Shown here: positions 25,835-34,761 of the stretch, piece after piece
How the letters are laid out: each line of letters opens with the position of its first letter
Position numbering within the stretch: position 1 is the stretch's first letter
Assembly: GCA_965228975.1 (NCBI GenBank)
Contig: OZ245851.1
Coordinates: forward strand, 2,976,001 to 3,040,000
Origin: JAJFJD01 sp965228975
Lineage (GTDB): Bacteria > Pseudomonadota > Alphaproteobacteria > UBA8366
DNA: 64,000 nucleotides
Direction of reading: 5' to 3'
The notes under the pieces: generated by a model
The model's input: the letters and a program-made list of their open reading frames with translations, nothing else
What the model was told of the DNA's origin: nothing
Database searches by the model: none
Position numbers and translations under genes: made by a program

Positions 25835-26821
25835 ATGAATATCGATATCCACGCCCATTTCGCCCCGCAGCAGATGTTCGACGCCCTGCTGAAGAATATC
25901 GGACGCTTCCCGTCGGTCGACCTGCTGCACGAGGATGGCAAGTTCCAACTCGCGTTTGCGGGCGGCAAGCCGACGCGGCCGGTCATGCCCAACCTGCGCG
26001 ATACCGAAAATCGGCTCCAATGGATGACCGAGCGCGACATCGACCATCAGATCAACGGCGGCTGGCTCGACATGTTCGGCTACGAGCTCCCCGCCGACGA
26101 AGCGGCCGAATGGAGCCGCATGATCAACGAGCATCTGCTGGAAGCGACCAAGAACCAGCCACGCCTCACTCCCCTCGCCAGCGTGCCCATGCAGGACGGC
26201 AAACTCGCGGCGGCGGTCCTGAACGAGGCGATGGATGCGGGCTTCCCCGGGTTGATGATCGCCGCCCAGCCGAAAGGCGACGGCGGAAACCTGGACGACC
26301 CCGACCTGGACCCGTTTTGGGAAGTCGCGTCCGACCGCGGCGCCGTCATCGTCATCCATCCGGTCTTCGACCTGCGGGACCCGCGCGTCCAGGCGCCGGA
26401 CCTGGTCAACACGATCGTCCGGGTCAACGACATGACGACGGCCTGCGCCCGGCTGCTCTTCTCCGGCCATTTCGTGAAATACAGCGGCATGAAGGCGGTG
26501 CTGAGCACCGGCGGCGGCGGCCTGCCCTTCGCGCTTGGCCGGCTGATCCGCAACTACGACGCCAACCCCGGCAAATACGCCGACCCGGAAGAGGGCTTTC
26601 AACACTGTTATTTCGACAGCCTGGTCTTCCAGACCGACGCACTGCGCTACCTCTGCGACAAGGTCGGCGTGGAGAAGGTGATGCTGGGCTCCGACTACCC
26701 CTTCCCCATCGGCGACCCAGCCCCGACCAAGGTAATCCGAGAGTCCGGCCTGAGCGCGTCGGACCAGGAGAAAATTCTGGGCGGGACGGCGGCGAAGCTG
26801 TTCGGCATTGCGGACGGCTAG
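25835..26821 (+). CDS. Amidohydrolase family protein (ACMSD/amidohydrolase-2 type)
   Basis: A 328-residue TIM-barrel amidohydrolase of the type that includes aminocarboxymuconate-semialdehyde decarboxylase. The metal-binding HxH is MNIDIHAHFAP at residues 6-8. Later conserved pieces are VIVIHPVFD and the C-terminal MLGSDYPFPIGD, whose aspartate binds metal. Members hydrolyse or decarboxylate ring-derived acids. It follows the CoxL-like subunit by 29 bp and probably belongs to that operon. Confidence 0.8.
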   Translation: MNIDIHAHFAPQQMFDALLKNIGRFPSVDLLHEDGKFQLAFAGGKPTRPVMPNLRDTENRLQWMTERDIDHQINGGWLDMFGYELPADEAAEWSRMINEHLLEATKNQPRLTPLASVPMQDGKLAAAVLNEAMDAGFPGLMIAAQPKGDGGNLDDPDLDPFWEVASDRGAVIVIHPVFDLRDPRVQAPDLVNTIVRVNDMTTACARLLFSGHFVKYSGMKAVLSTGGGGLPFALGRLIRNYDANPGKYADPEEGFQHCYFDSLVFQTDALRYLCDKVGVEKVMLGSDYPFPIGDPAPTKVIRESGLSASDQEKILGGTAAKLFGIADG

Positions 26822-26961
26822 CCAACCAAACGAACAAGTATGTCCCGACCGGGCGAACGCCCGACGAACAAGACCGCAACACTGTCGGTTTGCGTCGGCT
26901 TTCGGTTATGGGGCTTAATTGCCGGAACACTCCGATTGCCGTATGGAGCGAGTGAGCTTTG

Positions 26962-28035
26962 ATGAGAACAGATCACGGATTGCCGGACCCGTCTCCCGCC
27001 GTCGACAGCCCGTCGGTATGGCGCGGTACCGAGTTGGATTTGCGCGAGGACTGGATCCATCACGTCACGGCGGATGAGATTGCCGAACTGGAGCGCAGCA
27101 CCGATCGCATCATCGCCCACGGCAATTCTGTTCCGGATTTCGGCAAGGACGATTTCCCGCTTCCCGAATTCGTCGGGGTCCTCGACCGGATTCGAGAGAA
27201 TGTCGTCAATGGCCTCGGCGTCCATGTCCTGCGCGGGCTTCCGGTCGACCGTTGGTCGCGCGAGCAATGCGCCGTCGCGTATTGGGGCATCGGCGCGCAC
27301 ATTGGCGAGGCAGTGACGCAGAACGCCTATGGTCATGTCTTGGGCCATGTGAAGGACATCGGTGTCGACGTCGACGATGTGAATAACCGTGGCCATCGGT
27401 CGCGCGCGGCGCTGTCCTATCACAACGATATCGGCGGCGAGATCATCGGGTTGTTTTGCCTCAATCCATCGAAGTCCGGCGGATTGAGCAGCGTGGTCAG
27501 CGCCGGCGCGCTCTATAACGAGATGTTGGAACGCCGGCCCGACCTGCTGGCCGAGCTGTTGCAGCCAATGCATCTGGACCGCCGCGGCGAGGTGCCCGAA
27601 GGCTGGAAGCCCTACTATCAACTACCGGTGTTCAGCCGCTACGAAGGCCGTCTGATCGTTTGCTTCGTGCGACGCTTCGTCGAGTCAGCGCAGCGGTTCC
27701 CGGAACTGCCGCGGCTCACACAGGCGCAATGGGACGCGCTCGATATGCTCCGTGACCTCGCGGCCAGCCCCGAGTTCAGTCTCGACATCACCTTCGATCC
27801 CGGCGATGTCCAGTTCGTCAACAACCTGACGACCATGCATTCGCGCACCGGATACGAGGACTATCCGGAGCCGGATCGAAAGCGTCATTTGCTGCGCCTT
27901 TGGCTTGCCGTACCGGGCGGCTGGCCGCTGCCGCAGGCTTTTTACGACCGGTATGGCGCTACGACGCCGGGCGGGCGACCGACCGGGATCGTCGTCACCG
28001 ATCCGAGGGAACCCGCGCCCTTGGACGTGGCCTAG
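26962..28035 (+). CDS. TauD/TfdA-like Fe(II)/2-oxoglutarate dioxygenase, paralogue 3
   Basis: A 357-residue homologue of paralogues 1 and 2. HxD appears as LSYHNDIGGEIIGLFCL, the distal histidine in NNLTTMHSRTGYEDYP and the arginine in KRHLLRLWL. Shared blocks are YGHVLGHVKDIGVDVDD, DRRGEVPEGWKPYY and SAQRF. I prefer ATG 26962 over the preceding TTG, with GGAGCGAGTGAG upstream. It is followed within 34 bp by an MmgE/PrpD gene, so the product may feed a dehydratase or isomerase. Substrate unknown. Confidence 0.84.
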   Translation: MRTDHGLPDPSPAVDSPSVWRGTELDLREDWIHHVTADEIAELERSTDRIIAHGNSVPDFGKDDFPLPEFVGVLDRIRENVVNGLGVHVLRGLPVDRWSREQCAVAYWGIGAHIGEAVTQNAYGHVLGHVKDIGVDVDDVNNRGHRSRAALSYHNDIGGEIIGLFCLNPSKSGGLSSVVSAGALYNEMLERRPDLLAELLQPMHLDRRGEVPEGWKPYYQLPVFSRYEGRLIVCFVRRFVESAQRFPELPRLTQAQWDALDMLRDLAASPEFSLDITFDPGDVQFVNNLTTMHSRTGYEDYPEPDRKRHLLRLWLAVPGGWPLPQAFYDRYGATTPGGRPTGIVVTDPREPAPLDVA

Positions 28036-28069
28036 CCGTCGGAACACGGGCGGCAGACAGGAGCGTGCC

Positions 28070-29410
28070 ATGGGAATGACCACCGAGCTTTGCAAGAAAA
28101 TCGTTGCCCTGACCGATGCGGATATTCCGGAAGAGGCGTTTGCGCATGCGGACCGCGTCACGCTCGACGGCCTATCGGTGGCGCTGGCCGGCACGACGCA
28201 GAAGGCGCCGAAGGCGCTCGCCGACTATGTCCGCGACCAGGGCTGCGCGCCCGTCTCCACCATCATCGGTTTCGGCTTCAAGACGTCACCCTTCTATGCC
28301 GCCTATCTCAATGGCGCATCCATGCACGTGCTCGACTACGAGCCCATGTCGACGCCGCCCAATCACGCCACGTCCCCGGTTCTGCCCGGCGTGTTGGCGC
28401 TGGCGGAGAAGCTGGGCGCCGACGGACGCACCGCCGCGACGGCGCTGGTGAAAGGCATCGAGATGGAAGGCCGGCTTCGTTTCGCGGAAGGACATCCCGG
28501 CCGCTACGTTTTCCACACGCCGGGCGTGGTCGGCCCCATGGGGAGCGCGGTCGCGGCCTCGCATATGCTGGGCCTCGACGCGCAGCAAACCGGTTACGCC
28601 ATTGCCATCGCCGCCACCCGTTCGGGAACCCTGTCGGCCAACAAGGGCACCATGGCCAAATGCACCCACTGCGGTTACTCCGGCGCGAACGGACTCGACG
28701 CCGCGCTGCTGGCCGCGAACGGCTTCGACGCCAACGCGGATGTGCTGGAACATGAGCACGGCTGGGCCAAGGCATTCCTGAAAGACGACCTCACCCCGGA
28801 CATCCTGCTCGCCTATGGGGAGACGTTCCGCATCGTCGATCCCGGATACAACATCAAGCTCTTCCCCGCCCAATACGTCACCCATTGGGGCATCAACGCG
28901 GCGCTCGAGGCACGGGAGCAGATTGCGGACACCGCCGAGATCGACAGCGTCACCATGACGGTGGCCCCGTCGGAACATGTCGAGCGGCCGCTGCCCAAAA
29001 CCGGCCTCGACGGCAAGTTCAGCATGCACTATACGGTCGCCGCGGCCTTGATCGACGGCCCGCTCGGCATCGACCATTTCAAGGACGATGTGGTCAATCG
29101 CGACGACATTCAAACGCTGATGAAGAAGGTCACGCTCGAACCGAACCCGTCGATCCCGGACACGACGGTCGGCCGCTGGGTCGACCTGGCGGTGACCCTG
29201 AACGACGGCACGCGCGTCGAGGTGCATTGCGACAAGGGTCTCGGACACTATCAGGGCGAACCGACGACGCCGGAACGCCATCGCATCAAGATCCACGATT
29301 GCCTGAAACGGGTTTTCGACGACGCGACCGAGGAGGAATTCGTTTCCCTCGCCAGCCGCCTGCATGAGCTAAGCGCCGCGGATCTTAAGCGACTACTAGA
29401 GATTTGCTGA
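28070..29410 (+). CDS. MmgE/PrpD family protein
   Basis: A 446-residue protein of the MmgE/PrpD family, which includes 2-methylcitrate dehydratase, cis-aconitate decarboxylase and iminodisuccinate epimerase. Visible family features are the N-terminal LDGLSVALAGTTQKAPKAL, the helical bundle with NGASMHVLDYEPM and SGTLSANKGTMAKCTHCGYSG, and a C-terminal lid domain. I start at ATG 28070 after ACAGGAG. No prpB or prpC is nearby, so propionate metabolism is unlikely; it more likely acts on a product of the adjacent TauD enzyme. Confidence 0.8.
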   Translation: MGMTTELCKKIVALTDADIPEEAFAHADRVTLDGLSVALAGTTQKAPKALADYVRDQGCAPVSTIIGFGFKTSPFYAAYLNGASMHVLDYEPMSTPPNHATSPVLPGVLALAEKLGADGRTAATALVKGIEMEGRLRFAEGHPGRYVFHTPGVVGPMGSAVAASHMLGLDAQQTGYAIAIAATRSGTLSANKGTMAKCTHCGYSGANGLDAALLAANGFDANADVLEHEHGWAKAFLKDDLTPDILLAYGETFRIVDPGYNIKLFPAQYVTHWGINAALEAREQIADTAEIDSVTMTVAPSEHVERPLPKTGLDGKFSMHYTVAAALIDGPLGIDHFKDDVVNRDDIQTLMKKVTLEPNPSIPDTTVGRWVDLAVTLNDGTRVEVHCDKGLGHYQGEPTTPERHRIKIHDCLKRVFDDATEEEFVSLASRLHELSAADLKRLLEIC

Positions 29411-29469
29411 AACCCGATCGCTCGCCGCCGGCCAGCTGCGCGAATCGACAATGACAAGGATCCCAGCAG

Positions 29470-30039
29470 ATGCCGTTCTTCAAGTCCATGCCGGATAACG
29501 CGGCGCCCCCGACAGTCTTCAAGGCATACCCGGAAATCTACCGTCCCTGGTCGGAAATGAGCCAAGCGCTCATGAACGGTCCGTCACCCCTGAGCGAAGG
29601 CGAGCGAGAATTGATTTTCGCCTATGCCGCCGGTGTGGCCGAGTGCGCCTTCGTCCACGTCGCCCACGCAGAGGTGGCTCTTGCATGGGGCATCGAGGAA
29701 GGCCTGATCGAGGCCCTGCTCAGCGACTTCGACTCCGCGCCGGTCGAACCGCGGTTGAGACCGCTATTGGCGTTCGTCCGCAAATTGACGCTAACGCCAG
29801 CCGAAATGACGCAAGCGGACGCCGATTCCGTCTTTGCCGCCGGTTGGGATGAAAAGGCGCTGCATGACGCAATCGCCATTACCGCACGCATGTCATTCAT
29901 GCAGCGGCTGGCCGAAGGGCATGGGTTCGTGCCCATTTCCAAGGAAGTGGCAAAAAAGCATGCCCGGAAACGTGTCGAATTGGGATACGTCAATCTGTAC
30001 CCGGCATTCGCAAAAGAACAGAAACATCCGGATAAATAG
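29470..30039 (+). CDS. AhpD-like/carboxymuconolactone decarboxylase-fold protein lacking the CxxC
   Basis: A 189-residue all-helical protein of the peroxidase-related AhpD-like group. The helix that normally carries CxxC plus His reads GVAECAFVHVAHAEVA near residues 55-70. The first cysteine and the histidines remain, but the second cysteine is Val (codon GTC). The remaining pattern, LLAFVRKLTLTPAEMTQAD then DEKALHDAIAITARMSFMQR, fits the family. Thiol-disulfide peroxidase activity is therefore unlikely in its usual form. It follows the MmgE/PrpD gene on the same strand at 59 bp. Confidence 0.72.
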   Translation: MPFFKSMPDNAAPPTVFKAYPEIYRPWSEMSQALMNGPSPLSEGERELIFAYAAGVAECAFVHVAHAEVALAWGIEEGLIEALLSDFDSAPVEPRLRPLLAFVRKLTLTPAEMTQADADSVFAAGWDEKALHDAIAITARMSFMQRLAEGHGFVPISKEVAKKHARKRVELGYVNLYPAFAKEQKHPDK

Positions 30040-30172
30040 GGGGAAGGGTCCGGCTGGATTCCGCGAATTGAACCCACCTTCCTCTAAACCGCCCCTTCGC
30101 GGCACCGAGTTGCATCGTGCCTGTAGCCGGCGCTAGCATCATCTGAACCAACATGATCGGCAGGAACCCCTC

Positions 30173-31021
30173 ATGGCAATCGAGGTTATTCAGACGGGTG
30201 CGGCGGTGGGCGCGGAGATTCGCGGGATCGATCTATCGCACGACCTGAGCGATGCCGACTTCGACGCCATCGAGACCGCCTATAACGAAAACGGCGTGAT
30301 CTTTTTCCGCGGGCAATCGATAACGCCCGACCGGCTGCTAGCGCTGACGCAACGCTTCGGCGATCTGCAGTTCAACACCTTCGGCGAAACGCTCGGCCTG
30401 CCGGACCATCCGGGGATCGTGCTGGTCTCCAATGTCGAGGAGGACGGACGCGGGATCGGGATCAAACGGGCGGGCGAGTTCTGGCACAGCGACATGTGCT
30501 ACACGCCGAAACCGCCGCGCGGCACCATCCTCTATGCCGTGGAAGTGCCGGAACTGAACGGCCTGCCGCTTGGCGATACCTGCTTCGCCGCCACGCACGC
30601 CGCCTATGATGCCCTGCCCGACACCATGAAGCGGCGGCTCGACGGACTCATCGCGGAATTCGACTTCGCGGGGCGGAAGCGCGCGGTGCCGATCACCAAG
30701 GCGCAGGTCGAGGCTTTCCCCCCGGTGACCCACCCCGTCGTCCGGACGCATCCGCATACAGGCAGGAAGTGCCTCTATGTCATGCGGGACGACTGCACCG
30801 GAATCGTCGGACTCGACGGCGGCGAGGCGCAACGCCTGATCGAGGCGCTCGCCGATCACATCGTCCGGCCCGAATTCGTCTATCGCCATGCCTGGCAAGC
30901 CGGCGACGTCCTGATCTGGGACAATTGCACGGTCCAGCACAGGGCAATCCAGGATTACGACCTGCCGCTGCGCCGGTTGATGCAACGCACGACATTCGCC
31001 GCCGACAGCGTGCCGGCGTAG
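30173..31021 (+). CDS. TauD/TfdA family dioxygenase (classical TauD type)
   Basis: A 282-residue enzyme of normal TauD length, distinct from the three longer paralogues. It has the family start GAEIRGIDLSHDLSDADF, HxD in EFWHSDMCYTPKPP, the 2-oxoglutarate-binding region with a Thr in PPRGTILYA, and the distal histidine plus arginine in WDNCTVQHRAIQDY and RRLMQRTT. It hydroxylates a substrate such as a sulfonate or aryloxy acid with 2-oxoglutarate and O2. No sulfonate transporter is near, so taurine is not supported. Confidence 0.87.
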   Translation: MAIEVIQTGAAVGAEIRGIDLSHDLSDADFDAIETAYNENGVIFFRGQSITPDRLLALTQRFGDLQFNTFGETLGLPDHPGIVLVSNVEEDGRGIGIKRAGEFWHSDMCYTPKPPRGTILYAVEVPELNGLPLGDTCFAATHAAYDALPDTMKRRLDGLIAEFDFAGRKRAVPITKAQVEAFPPVTHPVVRTHPHTGRKCLYVMRDDCTGIVGLDGGEAQRLIEALADHIVRPEFVYRHAWQAGDVLIWDNCTVQHRAIQDYDLPLRRLMQRTTFAADSVPA

Positions 31022-31231
31022 TCGGGCAATACTGGATATCCAACCGTTCCCTCGCCGCGGGGCGACATAGGTGGCACACTAAAGTTGACCGGACAGAGGA
31101 TGATCGCCTCGCGCGCGCCGACGGATGACAAATTCAGAATTTCGCAGGAACGGGTATTAAGGCACAGCGACGCGGCGTCCGCACTCCGGCGGCGCGGATA
31201 AGCGATCAGGGCACGCTGTCGCAGGTCCCGC

Positions 31232-32200
31232 TCAGGTGCCGCCGATGAATCGCGCAACCTGCTCGCCCACCTCGACCGGCGCATCCTCGGGACTGTAATG
31301 TCCGGCACCCGAAAGAAGACAGGTACTTCCATTGGGAAAGACCTGGCGGAAGAGCGGCAGGAAGTGCTCGGGCTGCAGCGTCCGGTCCTTCTCGCCCCAA
31401 AGCGCCATGGCCGGCTTCGTCGCCAGTGTCTCGGCGACGGCGGCGTCCGGCGTTTCGAATTCATGCGCGCCGGTCGCGAACCCCTTTGCCCAGCCGATAG
31501 CGCCGGCCGCGTGCCGAGGCGTCGGAAAGGGCGCGCGGTATGCGGCAAGCCATGTGTCGGTGATGATGTCGTTGCGCTCGAAGCCGTTCAGCTTGAGCGT
31601 CGACAGGATGTTGTAGTCGAGATGCCCGAGCACTTCTTCGAGTATCCCTTCCGCATCCGCTTTCAGTATCCATTGGAACCACGGAGCGCTGCCCGCGTTG
31701 GCCGTCAACCGCTCCAATAGGTCCGGTTGCCTGGCGGGAGTCGGGCCATTGACCGACACGACACGTTTGACGCGGTCCGGATGACGGATTGCGAGGCCCA
31801 TCCCGACGGGCCCGCCGAAGTCGTGCATCACCAATGTCAGGTCGCGCAGTTTTTCCGACAGCACGAACCGCTCGAGATTGTCGATGTGGTCCTGCAGCCA
31901 ATAGGTCCGGCTGGCGGGTGCGGCGCTTTTACCGAAACCCATATGGTCGACGGCGATGACCCGCGCGGATCGCGCCCACAGCGGAATCTGAGAGCGGAAA
32001 AGATAGCTCCACGTCGGCTCGCCATGCAGCAAGAGCAGCGTTTCCGGCCCAGCCCCCTCATCCACGTAATGCATGGGGAATCCCGCCGCTTCACTGTATC
32101 GGGCTTCGAAGGGCCAAGTTCCCGCGAAGGTCTCCGCCGCTGCGACGGCTGGCGGCATGTCGTTGGATTGCGGTGACGAGGGACGATCGGAAGCTGTCAT
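31232..32200 (-). CDS. Alpha/beta hydrolase, haloalkane-dehalogenase-like
   Basis: A 322-residue alpha/beta hydrolase close to haloalkane dehalogenases. It has HGEPTWSYLFR in the oxyanion and halide region, an aspartate nucleophile in MHDFGGPVGMGLA in place of the serine of esterases, an acid in WGEKDRTLQ and the base histidine in GAGHYSPEDAP. An Asp nucleophile predicts C-halogen or epoxide cleavage rather than ester hydrolysis. The halide-binding Trp after the nucleophile is Phe here, so dehalogenase activity is uncertain. ATG 32200 follows GGAGGAGCC. It is divergent from copA. Confidence 0.75.
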   Translation of the reverse strand: MTASDRPSSPQSNDMPPAVAAAETFAGTWPFEARYSEAAGFPMHYVDEGAGPETLLLLHGEPTWSYLFRSQIPLWARSARVIAVDHMGFGKSAAPASRTYWLQDHIDNLERFVLSEKLRDLTLVMHDFGGPVGMGLAIRHPDRVKRVVSVNGPTPARQPDLLERLTANAGSAPWFQWILKADAEGILEEVLGHLDYNILSTLKLNGFERNDIITDTWLAAYRAPFPTPRHAAGAIGWAKGFATGAHEFETPDAAVAETLATKPAMALWGEKDRTLQPEHFLPLFRQVFPNGSTCLLSGAGHYSPEDAPVEVGEQVARFIGGT

Positions 32201-32369
32201 TGTCCGGCTCCTCCATCTTCTCAACATCGACACGGGGTGTGGCGACTTCAGGGATCAGCACCGTCGAGTTTATTGGATGATCTTGAAGATATTAACATGG
32301 CAAATATTCAAGTTTTAATTCCGATCGCTGGAATAATAGATCGGCAGTTTTCAGATTTCCGGATGATCC

Positions 32370-32401
32370 TTGACCTTCTAGACACTTGAAGCACCATGTA
32401 T
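32370..32401 (+). promoter_or_regulatory. CueR/HmrR-type (MerR-family) copper promoter for copA
   Basis: A -35 TTGACC is followed after an elongated 20-bp spacer by an ATGTAT -10. The spacer holds the dyad CTTCTAG-ACA-CTTGAAG, with six of seven positions symmetric. MerR-family copper activators use long-spacer promoters of just this form, often with ACCTTC next to the -35. It lies 36 bp before the chosen copA start. No cueR gene is in the window. Confidence 0.55.
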
Positions 32402-32436
32402 GTCCTAGAATACCATTGCTGGAGCCGGTTTCCCCT

Positions 32437-34758
32437 ATGGACGCATCACTCTCACCCGACGCTGCGACGATCGGGCGCGATCCGGTCTGCGGTATGTCCG
32501 TGGACATCGCGACGGCGCAACACCGCCTGACGCACGACCATACCGACTATGCGTTCTGCTCGGCGCGGTGCCTCGACCGGTTCCAAGCGGATCCCGAGAA
32601 ATTCCTGAACCCGACACCCGCCGATCCGCCGGCCGATCCGGGGGCGATTTTTACCTGCCCGATGCACCCCGAAGTCCGGCAGGTCGGACCCGGCGATTGC
32701 CCCAAGTGCGGCATGGCGTTGGAACCTGAAGATGTCACTGCCGAAACCGGCCCGAACCCGGAATATGTGGACTTCTCCCGGCGCTTTTGGGTCGGTGTTG
32801 TCCTGTGTGTACCGTTGGTGATTCTCGCGATGGGCGCGCACCTGCCGTTCCTCGGATTAAACGACGTCATTCCGCACAGTGTGAATCATTGGATTCAGAT
32901 CGTTCTGGCGACGCCGATCGTCCTCTGGTGCGGCTTGCCCTTCTTCAAACGCGGATGGGCGTCCTTGGCGAACCGAAGCCTGAACATGTTCACGCTGATC
33001 GCCATCGGCACTGGGGTCGCCTACGTCTATAGCGTGGTCGCCACCGTCGCGCCCGGCGTATTCCCAGACACCTTCCGAAACGCCGCCCAAACCGTCGATG
33101 TCTATTTCGAAGCGGCCGGCGTCATCATCGTCCTGGTCCTGCTCGGGCAGCTTATGGAATTGCGGGCCCGCGACCGGACAGGTTCGGCCATCCGCTCCTT
33201 GTTGAAGCTCGCCCCCGCCACCGCAACCATCATCCGCGAATCCGGATCAGAGGAGACGGTACCGTTGGAGACGGTCGCGGTCGGCGACCGACTGCGTATC
33301 CGGCCGGGAGAGAAAGTGCCGGTCGACGGCCATGTGGTCGACGGCCGCAGCAACGTCGATGAGGCGATGGTCACCGGCGAGGCAGCCCCGGTCGCGAAAG
33401 TCGCTGGAGACGCAGTCATCGGCGGCACCTTGAACACCACCGGCAGCTTCGTGATGGCGGCCGATCACGTGGGCAGCGAAACGATGCTGGCGCAGATCGT
33501 CCATCTCGTGGCGCAGGCGCAGCGCAGCCGTGCACCGATCCAGCGCATCGCCGATACGGTCGCGGGCTATTTCGTGCCGGCGGTCATCGCCATCGCGGTC
33601 GTCGCCTTTGTCATCTGGTGGGCGGCCGGCCCGGAGCCGGCGCTTACCCATGCCATGATCGCAGCCGTCTCGGTTCTCATCATCGCATGTCCCTGCGCCT
33701 TGGGTCTCGCGACGCCCATGTCGATCACGGTCGGCGTCGCCCGCGGCGCGCAGGCCGGCGTTTTGATCCGCGACGCCGAAGCGCTGGAGGGATTGGAGAA
33801 GATCGACACATTGGTGGTCGACAAAACGGGAACGCTGACCGAAGGCAAGCCGGCGGTCATCAAGGTCGACCCGGCGGACGGCTTCGACGAGGACCGGGTC
33901 CTTTCCCTGGCGGCCAGCCTGGAACGACAGAGCGAGCATCCGCTGGCGACCGCCATTGTGGAAATGGCACGGGAACGAGGGCTCAACTTGAGCGACCCCA
34001 CCGAATTCGACGCTCAAACAGGCAAGGGCATCACCGGCCTTCTGAACGGCCGGCGCGTCGCTGTCGGCAGCGACAAATTGCTGCAAGAGTCCGCGACATC
34101 GCGGCACTGGAGCGAGCGAGCCGACACCATGCGGCGGGAGGGCGCGACCGTCGTCTTCGTCCTGGAAGCGGAGCGCATCGCCGGTACGATCGCCATCGCC
34201 GACCCGATCAAATCCACCACGCCGGCCGCCCTCGACGCGCTACGCAAGGATGGCATCCAAATCGTCATGCTGACCGGCGACCACGACCTTGTGGCCCGAA
34301 GCGTCGCCGGCCAACTCTCCATCGACGAGGTTCACGCCAATGTTCTGCCGTCCGAAAAAGGCGACCAGATTCGCCGTCTCCGCGACAACGGCCGCCGTGT
34401 GGCGATGGCAGGCGACGGCGTGAACGACGCCCCTGCCCTTGCCGAGGCCGATATCGGCATCGCGATGGGAACCGGAACGGACGTCGCCATCGAAAGCGCG
34501 AATGTGACGTTGGTGAAAGGCGACCTGACGGGCATCGTGCGGGCGCGCCAACTCAGCACGGCCACGATGCGCAACATCCGGCAGAACCTGTTCCTTGCAT
34601 TCGTCTACAACAGCCTCGGCGTCCCGATCGCGGCCGGGATCCTCTACCCGCTCACCGGCATGGTGTTGAGCCCGATCATCGCCGCCGCCGCCATGAGCCT
34701 GAGCTCGGTGTCGGTCATCGGCAACGCACTGCGGCTACGTTCCCTGACGCTGCGCTGA
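32437..34758 (+). CDS. copA: Copper-translocating P1B-type ATPase
   Basis: A 773-residue inner-membrane copper exporter. The N-terminus has a YHS-like piece (RDPVCGMSVD ... FCSARCLDRF) and a heavy-metal-binding domain (TCPMHPEVRQVGPGDCPKCGM) instead of the common HMA domains. The core shows VTGEAAPV, the metal-site CPC in IIACPCALGLATP, the phosphorylated Asp in DKTGTLTEGK, SEHPLA and GDGVNDAPAL. The TM7/TM8 marks of Cu(I) pumps, YNSLGVP and MSLSS, are present. Start at ATG 32437 because the upstream in-frame ATG falls in the promoter. Likely induced by copper through the promoter at 32370-32401. Confidence 0.9.
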   Translation: MDASLSPDAATIGRDPVCGMSVDIATAQHRLTHDHTDYAFCSARCLDRFQADPEKFLNPTPADPPADPGAIFTCPMHPEVRQVGPGDCPKCGMALEPEDVTAETGPNPEYVDFSRRFWVGVVLCVPLVILAMGAHLPFLGLNDVIPHSVNHWIQIVLATPIVLWCGLPFFKRGWASLANRSLNMFTLIAIGTGVAYVYSVVATVAPGVFPDTFRNAAQTVDVYFEAAGVIIVLVLLGQLMELRARDRTGSAIRSLLKLAPATATIIRESGSEETVPLETVAVGDRLRIRPGEKVPVDGHVVDGRSNVDEAMVTGEAAPVAKVAGDAVIGGTLNTTGSFVMAADHVGSETMLAQIVHLVAQAQRSRAPIQRIADTVAGYFVPAVIAIAVVAFVIWWAAGPEPALTHAMIAAVSVLIIACPCALGLATPMSITVGVARGAQAGVLIRDAEALEGLEKIDTLVVDKTGTLTEGKPAVIKVDPADGFDEDRVLSLAASLERQSEHPLATAIVEMARERGLNLSDPTEFDAQTGKGITGLLNGRRVAVGSDKLLQESATSRHWSERADTMRREGATVVFVLEAERIAGTIAIADPIKSTTPAALDALRKDGIQIVMLTGDHDLVARSVAGQLSIDEVHANVLPSEKGDQIRRLRDNGRRVAMAGDGVNDAPALAEADIGIAMGTGTDVAIESANVTLVKGDLTGIVRARQLSTATMRNIRQNLFLAFVYNSLGVPIAAGILYPLTGMVLSPIIAAAAMSLSSVSVIGNALRLRSLTLR

Positions 34759-34761
34759 AGT

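Noticed and set aside
31022..31231. A possible insertion-sequence end in the gap between taud-like and hydrolase genes.
   Set aside because: I found no inverted repeat pair, target duplication or transposase fragment.
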